Source: Brachypodius melanocephalos
Taxonomy: Eukaryota; Chordata; Aves; Passeriformes; Pycnonotidae
Assembly (NCBI GenBank): GCA_013398615.1
Contig: VZSR01003807.1
Location: forward strand, 844,944 to 908,943
DNA: 64,000 bases
Reading direction: 5' to 3'
Shown: one piece after another, positions 34,961 to 47,800 of the stretch
How positions within the stretch are numbered: the first letter of the stretch is position 1
How the letters are laid out: the number at the start of each line of letters is the position of its first letter
Notes under the pieces: model-generated
Databases searched by the model: none
Told to the model about the DNA's origin: nothing
What the model saw: the letters and a program-made list of their open reading frames with translations, nothing else
Position numbers and translations under genes: made by a program

Positions 34961-37900
34961 AGATGTTTCTGTGAATGAAACAAGGCAGAAAAGTGTGCTG
35001 TCTGCTGACATAAGCTAAGTGTGCAGAGCTAGTAGCACTGTACTGTGGAGCAAGAACCAGGCAGAGATGTACCCAGTCTGTCTTGCAATGTCCATGTGGA
35101 AATTTCATCTCCTCCCCCAAATCTGGCCTTGTGGAAGTGTTTGAAGCTACCAAGCACTGACTTGCTGGAACACCTCTGTACACATTTGTTTGCAGAGGGC
35201 ATGCACCAGCCTGATACCAAGGAGCCTGTCCTCCTTTCTGTGCCCCACAGCAAGCCTGAGCTCCCACAGCATTAGTTCTCACCTTGATCTGAACTCAGTG
35301 GGCAAAAGAGTCACACCAAGGAGAGGCAGGATGGAGGATGAGGACAGGAGACATGGCAGAAAATAGGACTGTAGGCTGGTAGGCAAGGATCAGAAAGGTA
35401 AACTAGCAATTAAAGCAGAATCCCAATGTGGTGAGGAGACCAGGATTTAGTAAAACTGGGAATTAAGGAGTGTAAAATAAAGAAGGAAACACTGGGAGGG
35501 GGCAGTGCCATTCACAGAGATGCTGAATTTGCTACCCCTGGGCATTCCAATGTGCCCTTGCAGCAGTGTCCCATAGCTAGTGCACACTGCAATGTACCCA
35601 GAACTTCTACAGAGCCATGACCTTCTCACTGCCCTGCCAGGAGCCCAAGCAAGCAGGGACCTGGAGGTTTTGTCTTGGCTTTCGAACAAACCTCTCTCTT
35701 TCATATGCTGTTTCACTGTGGAAGAAGAAGATCAGGAAGGTCCTGGCATTTAGAAAACAGCTCCCCTCCAGGAAATCTGCCCTCCCTCATCCTGACCATA
35801 CATGGGGATCACACACCACTGGCCTTGCTCACTGTCTGGCTCTGCCATCACACAGGTCAGATGAGCTGAGCTGACTGTCAGGGGTGGGTACTAAGGGGAG
35901 AGAAAAGGCTGAGACCAAGGAGACCAACATCCACAGGACATGTTTGGCTTCCAGTAAGCAAGGGGTTAATGATAGTTGGAACCCTCACACAGGTGTAGTG
36001 AGTCAGGGCCAGAACTGATGGCTGTCCAGGAGGGAATACAAGAAACTTTCCCTCTTTAGGAAGGAAGACGGAGGGGAGAAAGGATTGTTTTCACTCTTGA
36101 TGACCACAGCGTTTTGACCATCAGTACAGGGATTTCACCTCCTTTTTTAATGAGTCAGTCAAGGGCTCACTTTTTTTCACACACTTTTCCATGGTGCAGA
36201 CACAGCCCTGAAAGCTTTTCTTGTAGTAGCTTTTCCTTACCTGCTTGTGCAGGTGGGTTGTCATCCCATCATGACCTCATGACCCCTTGTCAGATTCAGT
36301 GGGGAGAAAAGGAGCTTTATGGTTTTTTTCACATCACAGAGACCCTGATCAAGCTTTGGCTGCAATGGCTGGGATGCTAGAAGCAAAAAAAAAATTTATT
36401 CCAAAGATGCCTCTGTTGGGGTTTTGTGAATCTGTTATTAATCCTTCTGTTTGTGTGTGATTATTTGTAAGGCTAAGACAGGAAGGAGCATGTAGCGAGA
36501 TGAGGGTGGTGGAGCTCAGAGGAGCTTCCTCCATGATGAGTCCCTGCAGTGTCTCATCCGTGGGTGATCAGTCCTCCTGCACTTTGTCTTGTCTGGAACC
36601 CTTCTCTGCTCTGGTCCCAGCTGTTTCCATAGTTTTCCTAAGAGAGGTTGCTCATTTATTCTTGGGTAACCTTCTCAGAAACAGGCAATGAAGATATCCA
36701 AATCATGCTAGTGATGACAGTAAATTCCTAAAGTCGCTAGATCTGTTTTGTGTATTGTTCAATTGTGATAGCAGCCTGACTTTAGAGGAAAACAACTTCT
36801 GTCATTGAACAGCAGTACTTCATCAAGACAAACCTTAGCTACAGAGCTGTCCCATGCCACAACTCAACTCCATTCAGCTAAAGAGGCAGGACTCAGCACC
36901 TCCAGATGAAAAAGCAACACTCTAGCACCAGGAAATGAATGTCCAGAGACTACAAGATACACCTGATTTATTTAAAATATTAAAATGTTTAATATATTTA
37001 TGTAATATTAAATAATGATTTTGCTCAGAGATCATTTTATAGAGCAGAGCAAGGAAAGTTGAGTAGACCCTTCTCAGCCCATGCCTACACTGTATCTGAT
37101 ATCCAAGTCCATACCCCCAACAGCCAGGTGGGAACAGGTTTGTCTGGAGCAGCCTGATGGGGATGAAGTGATCGTGCCCTGCAGAACAGCAGGTCAAATT
37201 CGGCAAAGGGCTGCAGTGATTTTTGCTACCACAGGAAAACACAGAGTGTTTCTGCGCAGGGTGACTGTCAGCAGTTCCGCTGCACACCTGCCTGCCTGGG
37301 GCATGGGGAAGGGAGCTGACCCACACGGGCTGTGTGCCCTGTGGGGTCACGGCTTGTCCTGTGTGTCCAGAAAGGCAGACAGAGGGGCTGAGAGCCTGCG
37401 CCCACCCCTCCCACAGCACAGCCCTCCCCATGCAGCCGAGCCTTCAGGGCCGGGGCCATATATGGAGCAGGGAGCAAACATGGAGAGCGTGAGTGTTTAA
37501 ATGCCTGAAGCCTGAATCGCCACTGCTTTCTTGGAAGTTACACGCTGCACTTCCCGGGTGAGCAGCACACTGGCAAACAGCACGCTTGTCAGTTCTAAGA
37601 AACAAAAAGAGAATGAAACCGTAAGCTGCCGAGTTGCTCAACCTTTGCTGTGGTTTGGCAACAAAAAACAATACGTAGGAATCTCTTAATACTTACTGCA
37701 AAGTGATGGACAAGTCAACTTGGGAGCGAGGTATATGGGGAACACCTTAACATGTGAAGGAAAGAGGGAGCACGTGAGCCAGGTTTTAGCCAGGCGTGAG
37801 AAGTGTTGCACATCCAAAAGATCAAGATTTGCAGGGATGGGGACTGCAAGGTCTCAGCTTCCTGACAGCCGCTAAAAGTCATCCTCCTGGTCCTCTTCTG

Positions 37901-39000
37901 CTCCCCCAGTTTGCCTGGCCTCATCTGACCATCAATGATGCCTCTCTGGTGCTGTCTAAAGACCCCCCAGTCTCCTTCAAACCTCAGAAGCTTAGTGGAA
38001 GCTGCAAGAATTAGATATTCCCCAGCTCCAGTGAAATGTACAAAGTCCATGAGGAAGGACCACAATGCAGAGTCACAGCAGCCAGTGGAGATGGAGCAGG
38101 TGTGTGGCTGAGAGCAGTTATGCCATTGAGGGAAGCATGGAAGTGCAAGGTACCCTCCAGTCCTTCCAAACAAGGGAACCTGAAGTGCTCAACAGAGGAA
38201 ACAACTGACCACATTATCAATGATAGCTCATGTCAGACAAATGATTGCTGAAGTGGACTCCATGCTGGAGTGGTACCAAAGGAATGGTAAGTTCCAGAGT
38301 TGTCTTCATCTGCACTTTCCATGGCACTGTTTGCCTGAGATCTCTCTCAGAGTCATCTCTACGTTCACCAAATTATCTGGATCAGTTGAAGATCTGTCAT
38401 GCCATAGCTGAAAACTATATTCAGACCTGAAAATGTAAGACTCTGAGAGCCATGCCCTGCTCCAAGTGCAAATGTCAAAGCACACACACAGCTGCGGAGA
38501 CCTTCCTGGGCAGCCAGGGTGCTGCCTCAGGGAGGTTTTCTTCCTGTTGTTATCACAGGAGAAGAGAGGCTCCTTTCATAGCCCTCTGTGCTCCTTTCCC
38601 CAAACAGCTGTTCAGTGCCTCACGTTTTAGTCAGATACTTTACAATAAGAAACACCTTTCCAAGCCTACCCTCACTTCATGTGTGCAGTGCCAGCTGTCA
38701 AAGCAAAACAAGTAGTTTTTTTCCCATGCCCTGTTGGCTGTGCATGCTGAGTCTGGTCCTTCCAGCCTTTTCTAGCTCCAAAAGACACAAGCCTTGGCAC
38801 TGAGGCCCAGAAGCTGTCCTGTTGTAGAGCTGTGGGTGCCTCTGCCCCGACGTGCATAGCTAACACGTGTGTCCTGTTGAGTCCTTTCCCCAGCAGCCTC
38901 CAGGCTATGGTCTTGACTTTGACATGACCTAGTCATGCCTCTTGCCTGACTCCTGCCTTGTTTCAAAGGCAGAATCCGAGGATTTGATGTCACTTTAAAG
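34961..39000. other. non-coding stretch with a GC-rich part
   Basis: About 4 kb without a supportable gene. The part 37240-37460 is GC-rich with scattered CpGs and carries opposing frames (139 codons plus at 37081-37500, 169 codons minus at 36922-37431), which I treat as chance. The part 36960-37020 is very AT-rich. Confidence 0.5.
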
Positions 39001-39640
39001 CGTTCGTCATTGTCCACCGCTCAGTCATTCTGCCGGGGGCTTGGGGGCCGCCTGAGCGTGATGCAGCAGTGCAGCAGCCGCAGGGCACCAGATGCAATCT
39101 CTCTCTCCGGCACGTTCAGCTCTTGTTTGCGGTCAAACCTCTGCTCGTGCCGCATGCAGATGGTGGCAGGCGCCCACAGGAATCTGCCTAACACATACAC
39201 ACCTTGCCAGCTGGAAAGAAAAGGGATTTTGGGGTGGAAAGGTGCTGAGCAGGAGCCATCACCCTTCTTACTTCCTGTTCAGCAAGCTGTCCAGCTCTGC
39301 AGCCACTTTCAAAGGCTGCGGGCAGAGCCAGGCAGACACTGCCTGCAGAAAACAAATCCCACTCCTCCGAACATGGCTGTGGGTACCCAGCAGAGATGCT
39401 GACATTCACCCGGACCCCAGGCGGCTGCAGACAGCAGGACTGCAAATGCCCGGATGCAACCTTTCCGGTTACTGCCTCCATGCTGGGGCTGGGCTGGCAG
39501 AGCTGCCGTGGCCAGCTCTCCGTCCTCACCACGGAGCGGCCTCACACCCAGTGACCTGTCCCTTCCTGCCTGGCTCTGGCTGTGCCTGAACTGCTGCCCG
39601 AGCAGCGTGAGGCAGAGCCGTGGCAGAGAAGGAGGCACCA
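39001..39640. promoter_or_regulatory. moderately CpG-rich segment
   Basis: G+C is about 58-60% with scattered CpGs, richest at 39030-39170 and 39400-39640. Frames of 109-165 codons are open on both strands in several phases, as expected of GC-rich DNA, and none shows a domain. It grades directly into the CNE-like block that follows. It is a weak CpG-island candidate. Confidence 0.3.
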
Positions 39641-39850
39641 GGGCCCGATGTTATTGACTCCAGCCAGCGAGCGGGCAGTGTAATCTGTCTGCTTTTGTTC
39701 CGTTCGCTTGGTGGTGTGCTCTCATTAGCCCCCCACCAACAGTCAACCTGTCAGCAGGTCTGCGCTCCAACTGCCTGACCTCTGACTTCCACTCATTCTT
39801 CCACAAATTAATTTCCCAAATTGACAAATTAAAGTGCACAGTATGCCCAA
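39641..39850. promoter_or_regulatory. CNE-like block with DR1-type nuclear receptor site
   Basis: TGACCTCTGACTT at 39776-39788 is a direct repeat of nuclear-receptor half sites with one-base spacing (DR1, one mismatch), the type bound by COUP-TF, HNF4, RXR or PPAR/RXR. It lies between CTCATTAG (39721-39728) and AAATTAATTTCCCAAATTGA (39806-39825), both homeodomain-like. No repeat is seen. Binding and function are inference. Confidence 0.4.
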
Positions 39851-39894
39851 GGTCACTAAATCACACTGGGTTCTGGTAAATGTCAACTAGCATC

Positions 39895-39963
39895 GAGGGG
39901 AGAGAAGGAAAAAAAAATAGGGGGAGGAGAGGGATAGAGGGTAAAAAGGGATAAAGGAAAAAA
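39895..39963 (+). repeat. purine-rich tract
   Basis: Nearly all A/G, with four T interruptions before the end. The first 23 bases (39895-39917) are pure purine. Low complexity. Confidence 0.75.
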
Positions 39964-40799
39964 TACCATATTTGTTTGAAAGAAATGGACAAAAACTCTG
40001 AACTGTAGTTTCCGATTTGCAGGAGGTGATGCTGTGTGAGAGCAATTAAAATGGAGGCTCACCCAGCACAGAAGAAGAGCTGAAACACGGCTGGCCAGAT
40101 CTCTGTGCTCCATCAGGTCACCCTGACAGCTCCCCAGAATGGCCTTGGCTGGCCCAGAAAAATGGTGAAACTGTGAAGCCCAGGCTAGGTCTCATCTTAC
40201 TTGCAGTGCCACCACACTGACACGTTGCAGCTGAGTTTTTCCTGATTCCTGTCAGTCAAATGGGAATGCCAGCCAGAGTTTGGGCACAAATGTTAGGAAA
40301 GCCAGTGCACACGGATACCCAGGGAGAGGGCAGAAGGGCAGACTAACATTGGGAAGCCCCAGGGAGTGAAGAGCATTCACCATTGCACCAAGCCCCACTG
40401 AGCCTCGGGTGCCAGCCAGCAAGACATGGCCACAAAGAACCTGCAGGGACATCAGCTCCATGACCCTGCTGCCACTGTCACCACGTTGTACAATCTTCCC
40501 CAAAGACCAAATTAATGCCTTTCTGCCATACCCTGCCCATGAGTGACCATAAACTCTGCAACCCTCAGTGTATCCATGGTCACTTTGTTGGTTTGCCAGC
40601 ATTGCCTTTGAACTCGTGCTTTCCTCTCCCCTGCATTTACCCACTGCTTATTTAGTGAAAGCCACTGTGTCACCTCGCAGCTGCTGCTCACAGGGTGATG
40701 GAGACCAGAGTTGATACGATTCTCTGATGCTCCTAATAGCCTCTCACTGCACCTGCGCTGCCAGGGCTTCATCTTTCTTTACCACAGCAGACAGCAGTG
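39964..40799. other. non-coding stretch, possibly flank of the old CR1
   Basis: No gene is recognised. The last 80-100 bp may still belong to the 3' side of the CR1 that follows, but I cannot place a boundary. The 130-codon minus frame 40252-40644 has no domain. Confidence 0.4.
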
Positions 40800-41545
40800 C
40801 TCCAGGGGAGATCTCACCCCTCTCCAGTGGCATTAATACTTCCCTGCCTCTTGGGAAGGCTGTGGCTCATATACCCTACACTCACATTTGTCTTTTTCAT
40901 GGTGGCATGATATCTATGCTTCTTAGTTATCCCATCAACTAATACACCCAGGTCTTTCTCCTCTATGCTTGTTTTGAGCTGATAAGCTTTCAGCTTATAG
41001 TGGAAGTTCGTGTTATGAGTCCCTAAGTGCACGACCTTGCACTCTGTAATATTGAATTTCATCCCATTTCTAATAGCCCAGCCCTGAAGGTCAGTCAGTG
41101 CTTCCTGTATCATACTCTGATCTTGCATAATAACTATGGTCCCAAACCAAATTTGCTGTCACCTACAAATTTCATCCACACACTCCTACATTCCATCACG
41201 AGGCCATACTGATAACATTAAGCAGAATCAGACCTGAGATTATTCCTTAAGCAACTGCACAAACAGTCCCCTCCTTCCAGCCTGGTCATTCCCACACCAA
41301 TATCACTTGTATTCATCCCCTCCTTAGCCAGACTTCCACACACTGTTCTTCTGCCTAACCCCATCATCCCCCACTGAATTAATAATTTCCCATGTGGCAT
41401 CATATCAAATGCTTTGCTGATAGTCAGATCGGCCATGCTTCCTTTACAAGGAAAATCAATTAGCTTTCTTTGATAAGATATCAGATTCTTCTGGCACAAT
41501 TCACCTTTGACAAAACCAGGCAGCATACAATCTCACTTTTTATTT
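40800..41545 (-). mobile_element. old CR1-type LINE fragment (reverse transcriptase region)
   Basis: The plus strand reads as the reverse complement of a CR1 LINE. Landmarks include CCATGTGGCATCATATCAAA near 41390, CACCTTTGACAAAACCAGG near 41501 and the block CACCCAGGTCTTTCTCCTC near 40946. All have clear counterparts in old amniote CR1 copies. The 5' side is at about 41545 and the 3' side near 40800. No CR1 3'-terminal octamer repeats are seen, so both ends are missing. Divergence is high, which fits an insertion predating modern bird orders. Confidence 0.75.
40814..41526 (-). pseudogene. decayed CR1 ORF2 (reverse transcriptase palm to C-terminal side)
   Basis: Two minus-strand open pieces carry reverse transcriptase signatures. 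The upstream one (41526-41218) contains GFVKG, then SKAFDMMPH at about 41418-41392, the conserved palm segment with its first catalytic aspartate region. In the same frame past a stop at 41218-41220, codons at 41169-41155 read FVGDS where CR1 enzymes have FADDT, so one of the paired catalytic aspartates is lost. The downstream piece (41128-40814) is in another frame and reads GMKFNITECKVVHLG and IEEKDLGVLVD, matching the region after the catalytic box. Stops, a frameshift and the lost aspartate show a dead copy. The endonuclease domain is absent. Confidence 0.75.
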
Positions 41546-44500
41546 GCGTCCTTTTTTCTCTTCTGTACAGACCCCAAAGAGGTTTGCCTTGCACAGAGTT
41601 CTGATGAAAGAACGCTCGCTATGCAGACACAAGTAGCGATCATTGTTCCATTGTGGTGTTTTCATCCAGGAGGATACAAGGAAAAAAGTGCCACCATTGC
41701 AGTGATCCTTCCCTGCCCTGCTTTCTGCAGCCCTTCCCCTTCTACAGTGTGGATGTAGCAGCATTTGGAATAACTCCTGTCTGAATCAAGGTATTGTACA
41801 TAGTGAAGAATTTGCCTACACGACCAAAAATTGGTGTCCATTAAAACCACTAAAGAGCAGACTAAGACTAGACACTCCTGTTCCCATCTCCCTGCACATG
41901 GCATTTTGTGGTCCTGCTGAAATCCCTAGGACTGTTCATAGAATAAACTATTATTCCATAAACTGGGTTCAGTGGCTGCCATCTGGAGAAATTTTATGGC
42001 TTATTTGAGTTGTTTCTATGATCGCTACGAACAGAGGTCAGCAAATATGAGCACTCAGCCTACATTTGTTATCCTCATTGTTTTTGTTGCTTATCAGAGC
42101 ACTCTCTCAAGGAGTTATGCTTTCAATAGGCTTCAGTGTAGGGTTGTCTCTTAACAGACATAGAGTCCCTATCATTCAGGAAGTCATTGAGAAGTGGAGA
42201 ACTGAGCTTTTACTCTTGCTGCATCAAGACAAAACCACCAGTCTGTGATTACTTGAATAATTTTGTGATTCTGTAGGGCTAAGTTCTGCACAGCCTGCTG
42301 TACTGGGAAAGAGGTATAGGACAAGACTTAGGGCACTGACTCCATAGGCAGGATATGAAATGTAACCCTGGTGAGCACAAGTTGCATCATGGTTCTGTGA
42401 AAGGGTTCTGCATCATTCACTCTGTAAGCAAAGGACAAGGAGAAATGACAGCTCTCATCCCCTCCAAACTTCTCCTTCTCAGGCACCAGTCCTGACAGCA
42501 CAAGGGAAAAGTTGGGTCTTCTCTCTCCAAGGTGAAGCAATGCTTCTTGAAGGAAAGCATGGCAATACATTCTCTTAAATCTTAGATGGAAGCACTATGG
42601 TTGTGGACAGATATCCCTCTGAGTTCCCCCTGCCCACCAAGTCTCTCCTCTAAGTTGCAGGAGGGTAGGCATTTACTGCTCCTCTCTGTCACGGGCAGTT
42701 GGACCTACACAGGGAGGGACAAAGACTCTGCCTGTCAATGCTCAACATTTGCTGCAGCAAAAAACTAATCAGTCAAATAGTCCTGTATATTTTTATGTGT
42801 TTGGATAAAAGATGGAATCTTCCTATTAGATGTCTGCAGGGAATTCTTATGCACCTTGACTCCCTTGCACCAGCACGTAATCTGGGTTAAAGATCAGCAG
42901 AATAAACTCCTAGTCCTAACTCATCTGAGCATGGTTGGGCAGGTATGAATCTGTGCATTTCACATGAAAACTCCTTTCTTCTTCCCTGCTCCCACATGGT
43001 AAAACACAGAGTAAAAGCAAATCAGCATCTGAAGAATTTTGTTGGCCTTGGGAGGGGAATTTTTATCATGGTTTATCTGCTTCCCTATAACAATGACATT
43101 GCACCTCTCCAGCTAGCAGTTCAGCTCATAAAATACGCCCATCTGAATAAAAAATTAGTGTCACCCAGAAGTTTAAGCATTACTTTTAAGACCACTAATT
43201 GATTCTGCTGCTCTGATATCCTCTTGCAAGGGATTCCAGAGCCTAGAAACAGGCAAATGCTCTGGCACCAGCTGTCTTAAGCCTAAATCTAGTCTCCACC
43301 AAAAGTCTGGCATTAGATGTCTTCTCATTTTACATGTTTGCATTTTTAAAACAACATTCCACAGTTTTGAGGCTACTGTAATCTTGCTGAAGAATCAATT
43401 TGGTGACCTACAATCTGAGTCTTACCCCGGGAGACGAAAAGCAATGATCACAATAGAAAAGAAAGCTGTGAGTTATTCTTTACATCAGCTCTGAAAAGCG
43501 TGCACCTCTCAGGACATGGATATAAACTAGTGTGACCATGTCATTTATTCTTCTGGGTCCAGGGACCTGTCCAATATAACTAAAGGAGGGTGTTTTGTTT
43601 CCATATTGGTTGAAACTTATGAAAATTCTACCCTCTCCTTTTAATACTGCATGCTGCTGCACTTACCTTGCTGCTGCTCATGACAACAGTGTTCTCCTGC
43701 ATGCTGCCTTTCCACAAACCACACTGGGCAAACAGGAGAAGCAGACACAAGTGGACAAGCCTTTTACAGCAGCTCCTTAGCCAGCACAGCTTGAAGTCCC
43801 ATGGCGCTAATCAGAATCACCTCTCCCATCTTGTAACATGCAGTGATTTTAATTTAAGAGAGATCAAGCAGAGATCAAGCCTCACTCCTTAGACCTCGTG
43901 TCCTTTTTCATAAAACATGGGAAGTGAAAACCACAAACCACAGAGAATGTAACAAAATTCAACCAGGCTACCAGTTTAAACCTCTAGCTTGGAGCTGGCA
44001 AGCACACTCTAGATTTACCCTGGTGCATGCAAAATCAGTATTTCAACCTGTTTCTTTCACAGCTAGCTGTGATTAGAGTCTGCACCTGGGATTTGCTGCT
44101 TTCAATATTGTAAAATAAAGCACAAAAAAAAGCAAACACAAAAGTGAAACACAGGCACAGGAAAGAAAGGCAAGAGCATTTATTATAACCAAAACTTTGC
44201 ACTTCATGTCACCAAGTGGACTTGTCAGTCTCACATGCATAGCGAAGGAAATCAACCCTAGACCCCAGAAATTATGCTACATATCATATAACCTGCTGGA
44301 ATATTAATACCCTTTCCTTTTAAAATCTTTGCTCTCCCTTTGGAGCCTGCCCACTCACTGGGGATCAGACTGACACATTATAGGCTCAGCTTTCTTTCTG
44401 AGCTGACACCTCGTCCAGGAAGAGCTGGCTAGGATGTCAGTCTTTGGAGGGTACATAGAAAATTCCAATGTGCAATTTGCATATCATCACTTTACTGGAA

Positions 44501-44781
44501 AGTATAGTAAGAAGAAATAAATACTTCTGTCTTATAGGGCAATACCTTCAGCTTTTAGCCAGCAAATCACACTTGGATTAAAAAAAAAAAAAAAATTACA
44601 CTGAATTTCACTACGTGAATAATAATGTTGAGCTGAGAAAAAGCCAGTGCAGAAACAACCACTTTGTGCATCTCCCTTTCCCAATGGAAATATGTGGAAA
44701 TTGAAATATAGTCCTTATTTTAGTGACTCAAATTGTTACCTTTTGAAACCTTCCCGAAAATCTGCCTATAAAAAAAGAACG
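41546..44781. other. non-coding stretch, nothing clearly recognised
   Basis: No gene. Frames of 60-85 codons have no domains. The part 43200-43440 (GGATTCCAGAGCCTAG and following) has the feel of an old repeat, but I cannot name a family. A small direct repeat AGAGATCAAGC occurs twice in tandem at about 43859-43880. An octamer ATTTGCAT lies at 44475-44482, and a run of A near 44581-44595. Confidence 0.45.
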
Positions 44782-44825
44782 CTATTTTATCATTCTATAA
44801 AATGAAGTCTAGAATGATAAAATAG
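44782..44825. repeat. perfect 16-bp inverted repeat (hairpin/cruciform)
   Basis: The arm CTATTTTATCATTCTA at 44782-44797 is the exact reverse complement of TAGAATGATAAAATAG at 44810-44825, with a 12-base loop. A second, shorter stem (ATTTTAT with ATAAAAT) is nested in the left half, so two folds compete. The flanks do not extend the pairing. The AT-rich arms and lack of a longer precursor-like stem argue against a microRNA. Confidence 0.9.
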
Positions 44826-47800
44826 GAAACATAAAACCTGAGAAATTGTTTAGTTGCTTCCATCATCTTCCCAACACATAGACTTTGGTCACAGAAAAAC
44901 CACTACTGAAAATTATAAATTGTGGCATTTTTAAACAGAGCAGATGATTACATAACTATGGCAATTTAATATCACTTCATAGCTATACTAGAGTGACCAT
45001 CTTGTAAGTATTTTTACCATGCAACAGAGGCTTCATTTCTCCCATCACATTGTGAGTATACACTTATATGGACATGGAATTCAATAAAATCAGAGGAAGA
45101 GCTACACCTGGACACCAGAAGCCACATATTAATAGCAGTGACCTTTCAAGGGAGCCCCCTCCTAGGAGCTCAGACTGACTGGTGTCTGGGAAAACATCTC
45201 CACAGGTGGGTCCTCTTAACTCAGCAATGAGAGTAAAGTCCACATAGAGATCAGCTACTACTGGTGTCTAATTTGCAAACCAGCCTTTGGATGATGTCTG
45301 GTTGAGAGGGATGGGCCTCAGCTTGCTCCCAGGACCTCAGCAGATCTAGCAGGCAGCCCAGTAGCAGGTGGAGATAAAAAAAACACTAACAGCAGCCGTG
45401 GAGGGAAACATGCTCTGACACAGAAACTCTGACACCTCTTTTGAGTAGTCTACTCCAACTCATAAAAAAAAAAAAGGTTATGATTTTGTCATCTTCCAGA
45501 ATTCCCTACCTCATACCACCCCAGAAAGACAGAGTTATCTTGCCTGTTGAAGAAGAGATGTGAAAAACTGAGATACTGGCACCTTCTCAAGCACCACCAT
45601 GTTCCCCCCTAAAGCCTATCAGAATACAGCCCTCAGTGACCAAGACCAATTTACAAGGGGCAGGCCATAAAAGTTTTAAACAGTGAAGAATTTGAGAAAC
45701 TACCTACATTCAGTTTGTTCTGTGATCTGTTTGTACATGTTTTAGATCTTCTTGCACGGGAAAGATATTACTGCAATGAGAGGAACTTACCACAGGAAAG
45801 CAAGCATTAAAATTAACTCAAACTTGTATTATAAGGACAGATGAAGGATCAGAAATGTATGAGCTCTATTCTCCCAACTTTTGTTGAGCCAATTCCTTTC
45901 TCCTTAGAGTTACTTGTAGAAGTGGTACTGGGTGACTGTTTCCAGAGGTCTTGCTATTTTCTCTGGAGAGCAACACCCATATGACCACAGGGTGCTTAAA
46001 AAACCAGCATGACTTACACCAAGGAGGCACAGCTGTGTGCTCAAGAAGAGTTTCTTGCATTTTGCATCTTTAAAATGGGGCTTGTTCCAAGTTAAATCCT
46101 TTTGTCTGCATTCTTCTATCCATAAAGCAGAAAGTAAGAAGGCTGTGGCTCCCAAAAGTAGCTTTACTTGTAGAGAGAGTCCTCCGCATCTGAGACCATC
46201 CAGAGGTTTTCAGCCCTGCAGCTCTGAATCCACCTGTCTCAATGGCTTTGTCCCTACTGATTTTGACATGTTTTTGCTGCAGTCCTTTTGTCACTTTCCT
46301 ACTGGCCAGGCCTTTAAGGGCCTGACTTGTGTCAGACAGAAGCATTTTAAAATGTCATTCCAGATCTCTGCAGCTAACACTGTACATGGCTAGCACAGGT
46401 AGGTGAACAACACAGCTGCAAGCTGATGGTAGAATCTCTCCTCTCATTTACTGAATACCACGAAAGTCTGTGTGTCTTCAGCTAAATAACTTCTTCTGTA
46501 AGAAGACTTTTTTCCTCAACAATTAAATAATAATGACCCCTAAGTCAATTTACTGACTGGTGATGACTGTACCTTCCTTCCAGTTTCTCTCCTGTAATTA
46601 CGTGTGGCCAGGAGAGGCCATGCAGATTTAATTAGCGGAAATAAAATGTGGGAAGTTCTGTATCCATGACATTGCTGTTGTTCTCCAAGGATTGCTTTCA
46701 GAGGTTCTCCTAAAGTTATGGTTCTCCTATGTTGCATCCTTCAGGTGTAGGGGCCAGTATATAAGGAACGCAACTTTTCCCTTTGGTACTTCCTTCCTCT
46801 GACTTCTGCTGATGTTGAGGTTGACCAAAGTGCATCCAGGGGCCAAGATGCCAGTGGAACATCAGTCCATATTGCACTGTCTGAAAGCACTTCAACAGCA
46901 GGATAAGGTCAAGTCTCTCAGCACAGTAGCAACTGAAGAGAGAGCCCAGAGAAGCTCTGAGGAGCAAGCCATCTATCTTGCTTTTCTTTTTACCAGGAAG
47001 CCTGAGAAATGCCTGCCCTTTCTTACAAGCTTTTCACTCTCTCTTTGGGGGTTGCTCTGTCTCACCACACTTTGCTGGTCTGGGCAATCTCAGTGCAGCC
47101 TGGTGTGCCCCACATCAGAAAGGCAGTGCATGAGCCGCTGCTCTGCAGGTGAGAGCCCCCAGGTGTGTGTGCTGGTCAGCCCTACTGCCCAGCAAACTCA
47201 AATGAGAGCGGGACAGCATTCCTGCTGCACAAGTTCAGCCAGGAACCACCTTAAACTGAAGGCCATCAGATGTCCACCACCATAGAGTGTTCCATCTCCT
47301 ATAGGTGTAGCCAGCCTGCATTTTGTAGATTTATTTTTCCCTAGGGAGCTGTTGGGGGTTGGGTTTTTTCTTTTCTTTCCTTGTTACCTGTGGAATTTTT
47401 TTCCCATTGTGTTGCTGAAAACCAGATTATGCCCCATAATCTGGTCCACGGTGTTTTCTCTGTACAGTAAGCTCACACCATCTTTGAGGAGGAGCTGGGA
47501 TTTCAGTCAGGAAATATCTGAACAGTATCTAATTACATTTCACCATCAGCTATGGTTGGCTGTGTAGTTTCATCCACAGATGAATCATCTTCAAGAATCA
47601 ACACCCTGGTGGGGCGTGGATGGGTCTCCCTCCTTGCCTCCATTCCCAGTGCTCTGAATACTTCAGCGTTTTGATTTTTAAAACATATGTCTAACAAATG
47701 TAGCAGTGATAATGAGGAACATGTCAATCTGCCATGTTTCCTGTTCAAATTTCCGTTTTAATTTCTAAAGTTCAAGTACATCTTGATCCCCACAAGATAA

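Noticed and set aside
36922..37500. 139-codon plus and 169-codon minus frames over the same DNA
   Set aside because: They mirror each other in GC-rich sequence. Neither shows a motif or splice structure that supports coding.
42262..42282. TTTTGTGATTCTGTAGG as a plus-strand CR1 3' end
   Set aside because: The sequence before it lacks the CR1 3' untranslated landmarks such as the CCTTCCAACC block.
44782..44825. microRNA precursor
   Set aside because: The stem is only 16 bp, very AT-rich and does not extend. No known microRNA seed is recognised.
46812..47285. 157-codon plus frame
   Set aside because: No domain, no initiation or splice context, and ordinary intergenic composition.
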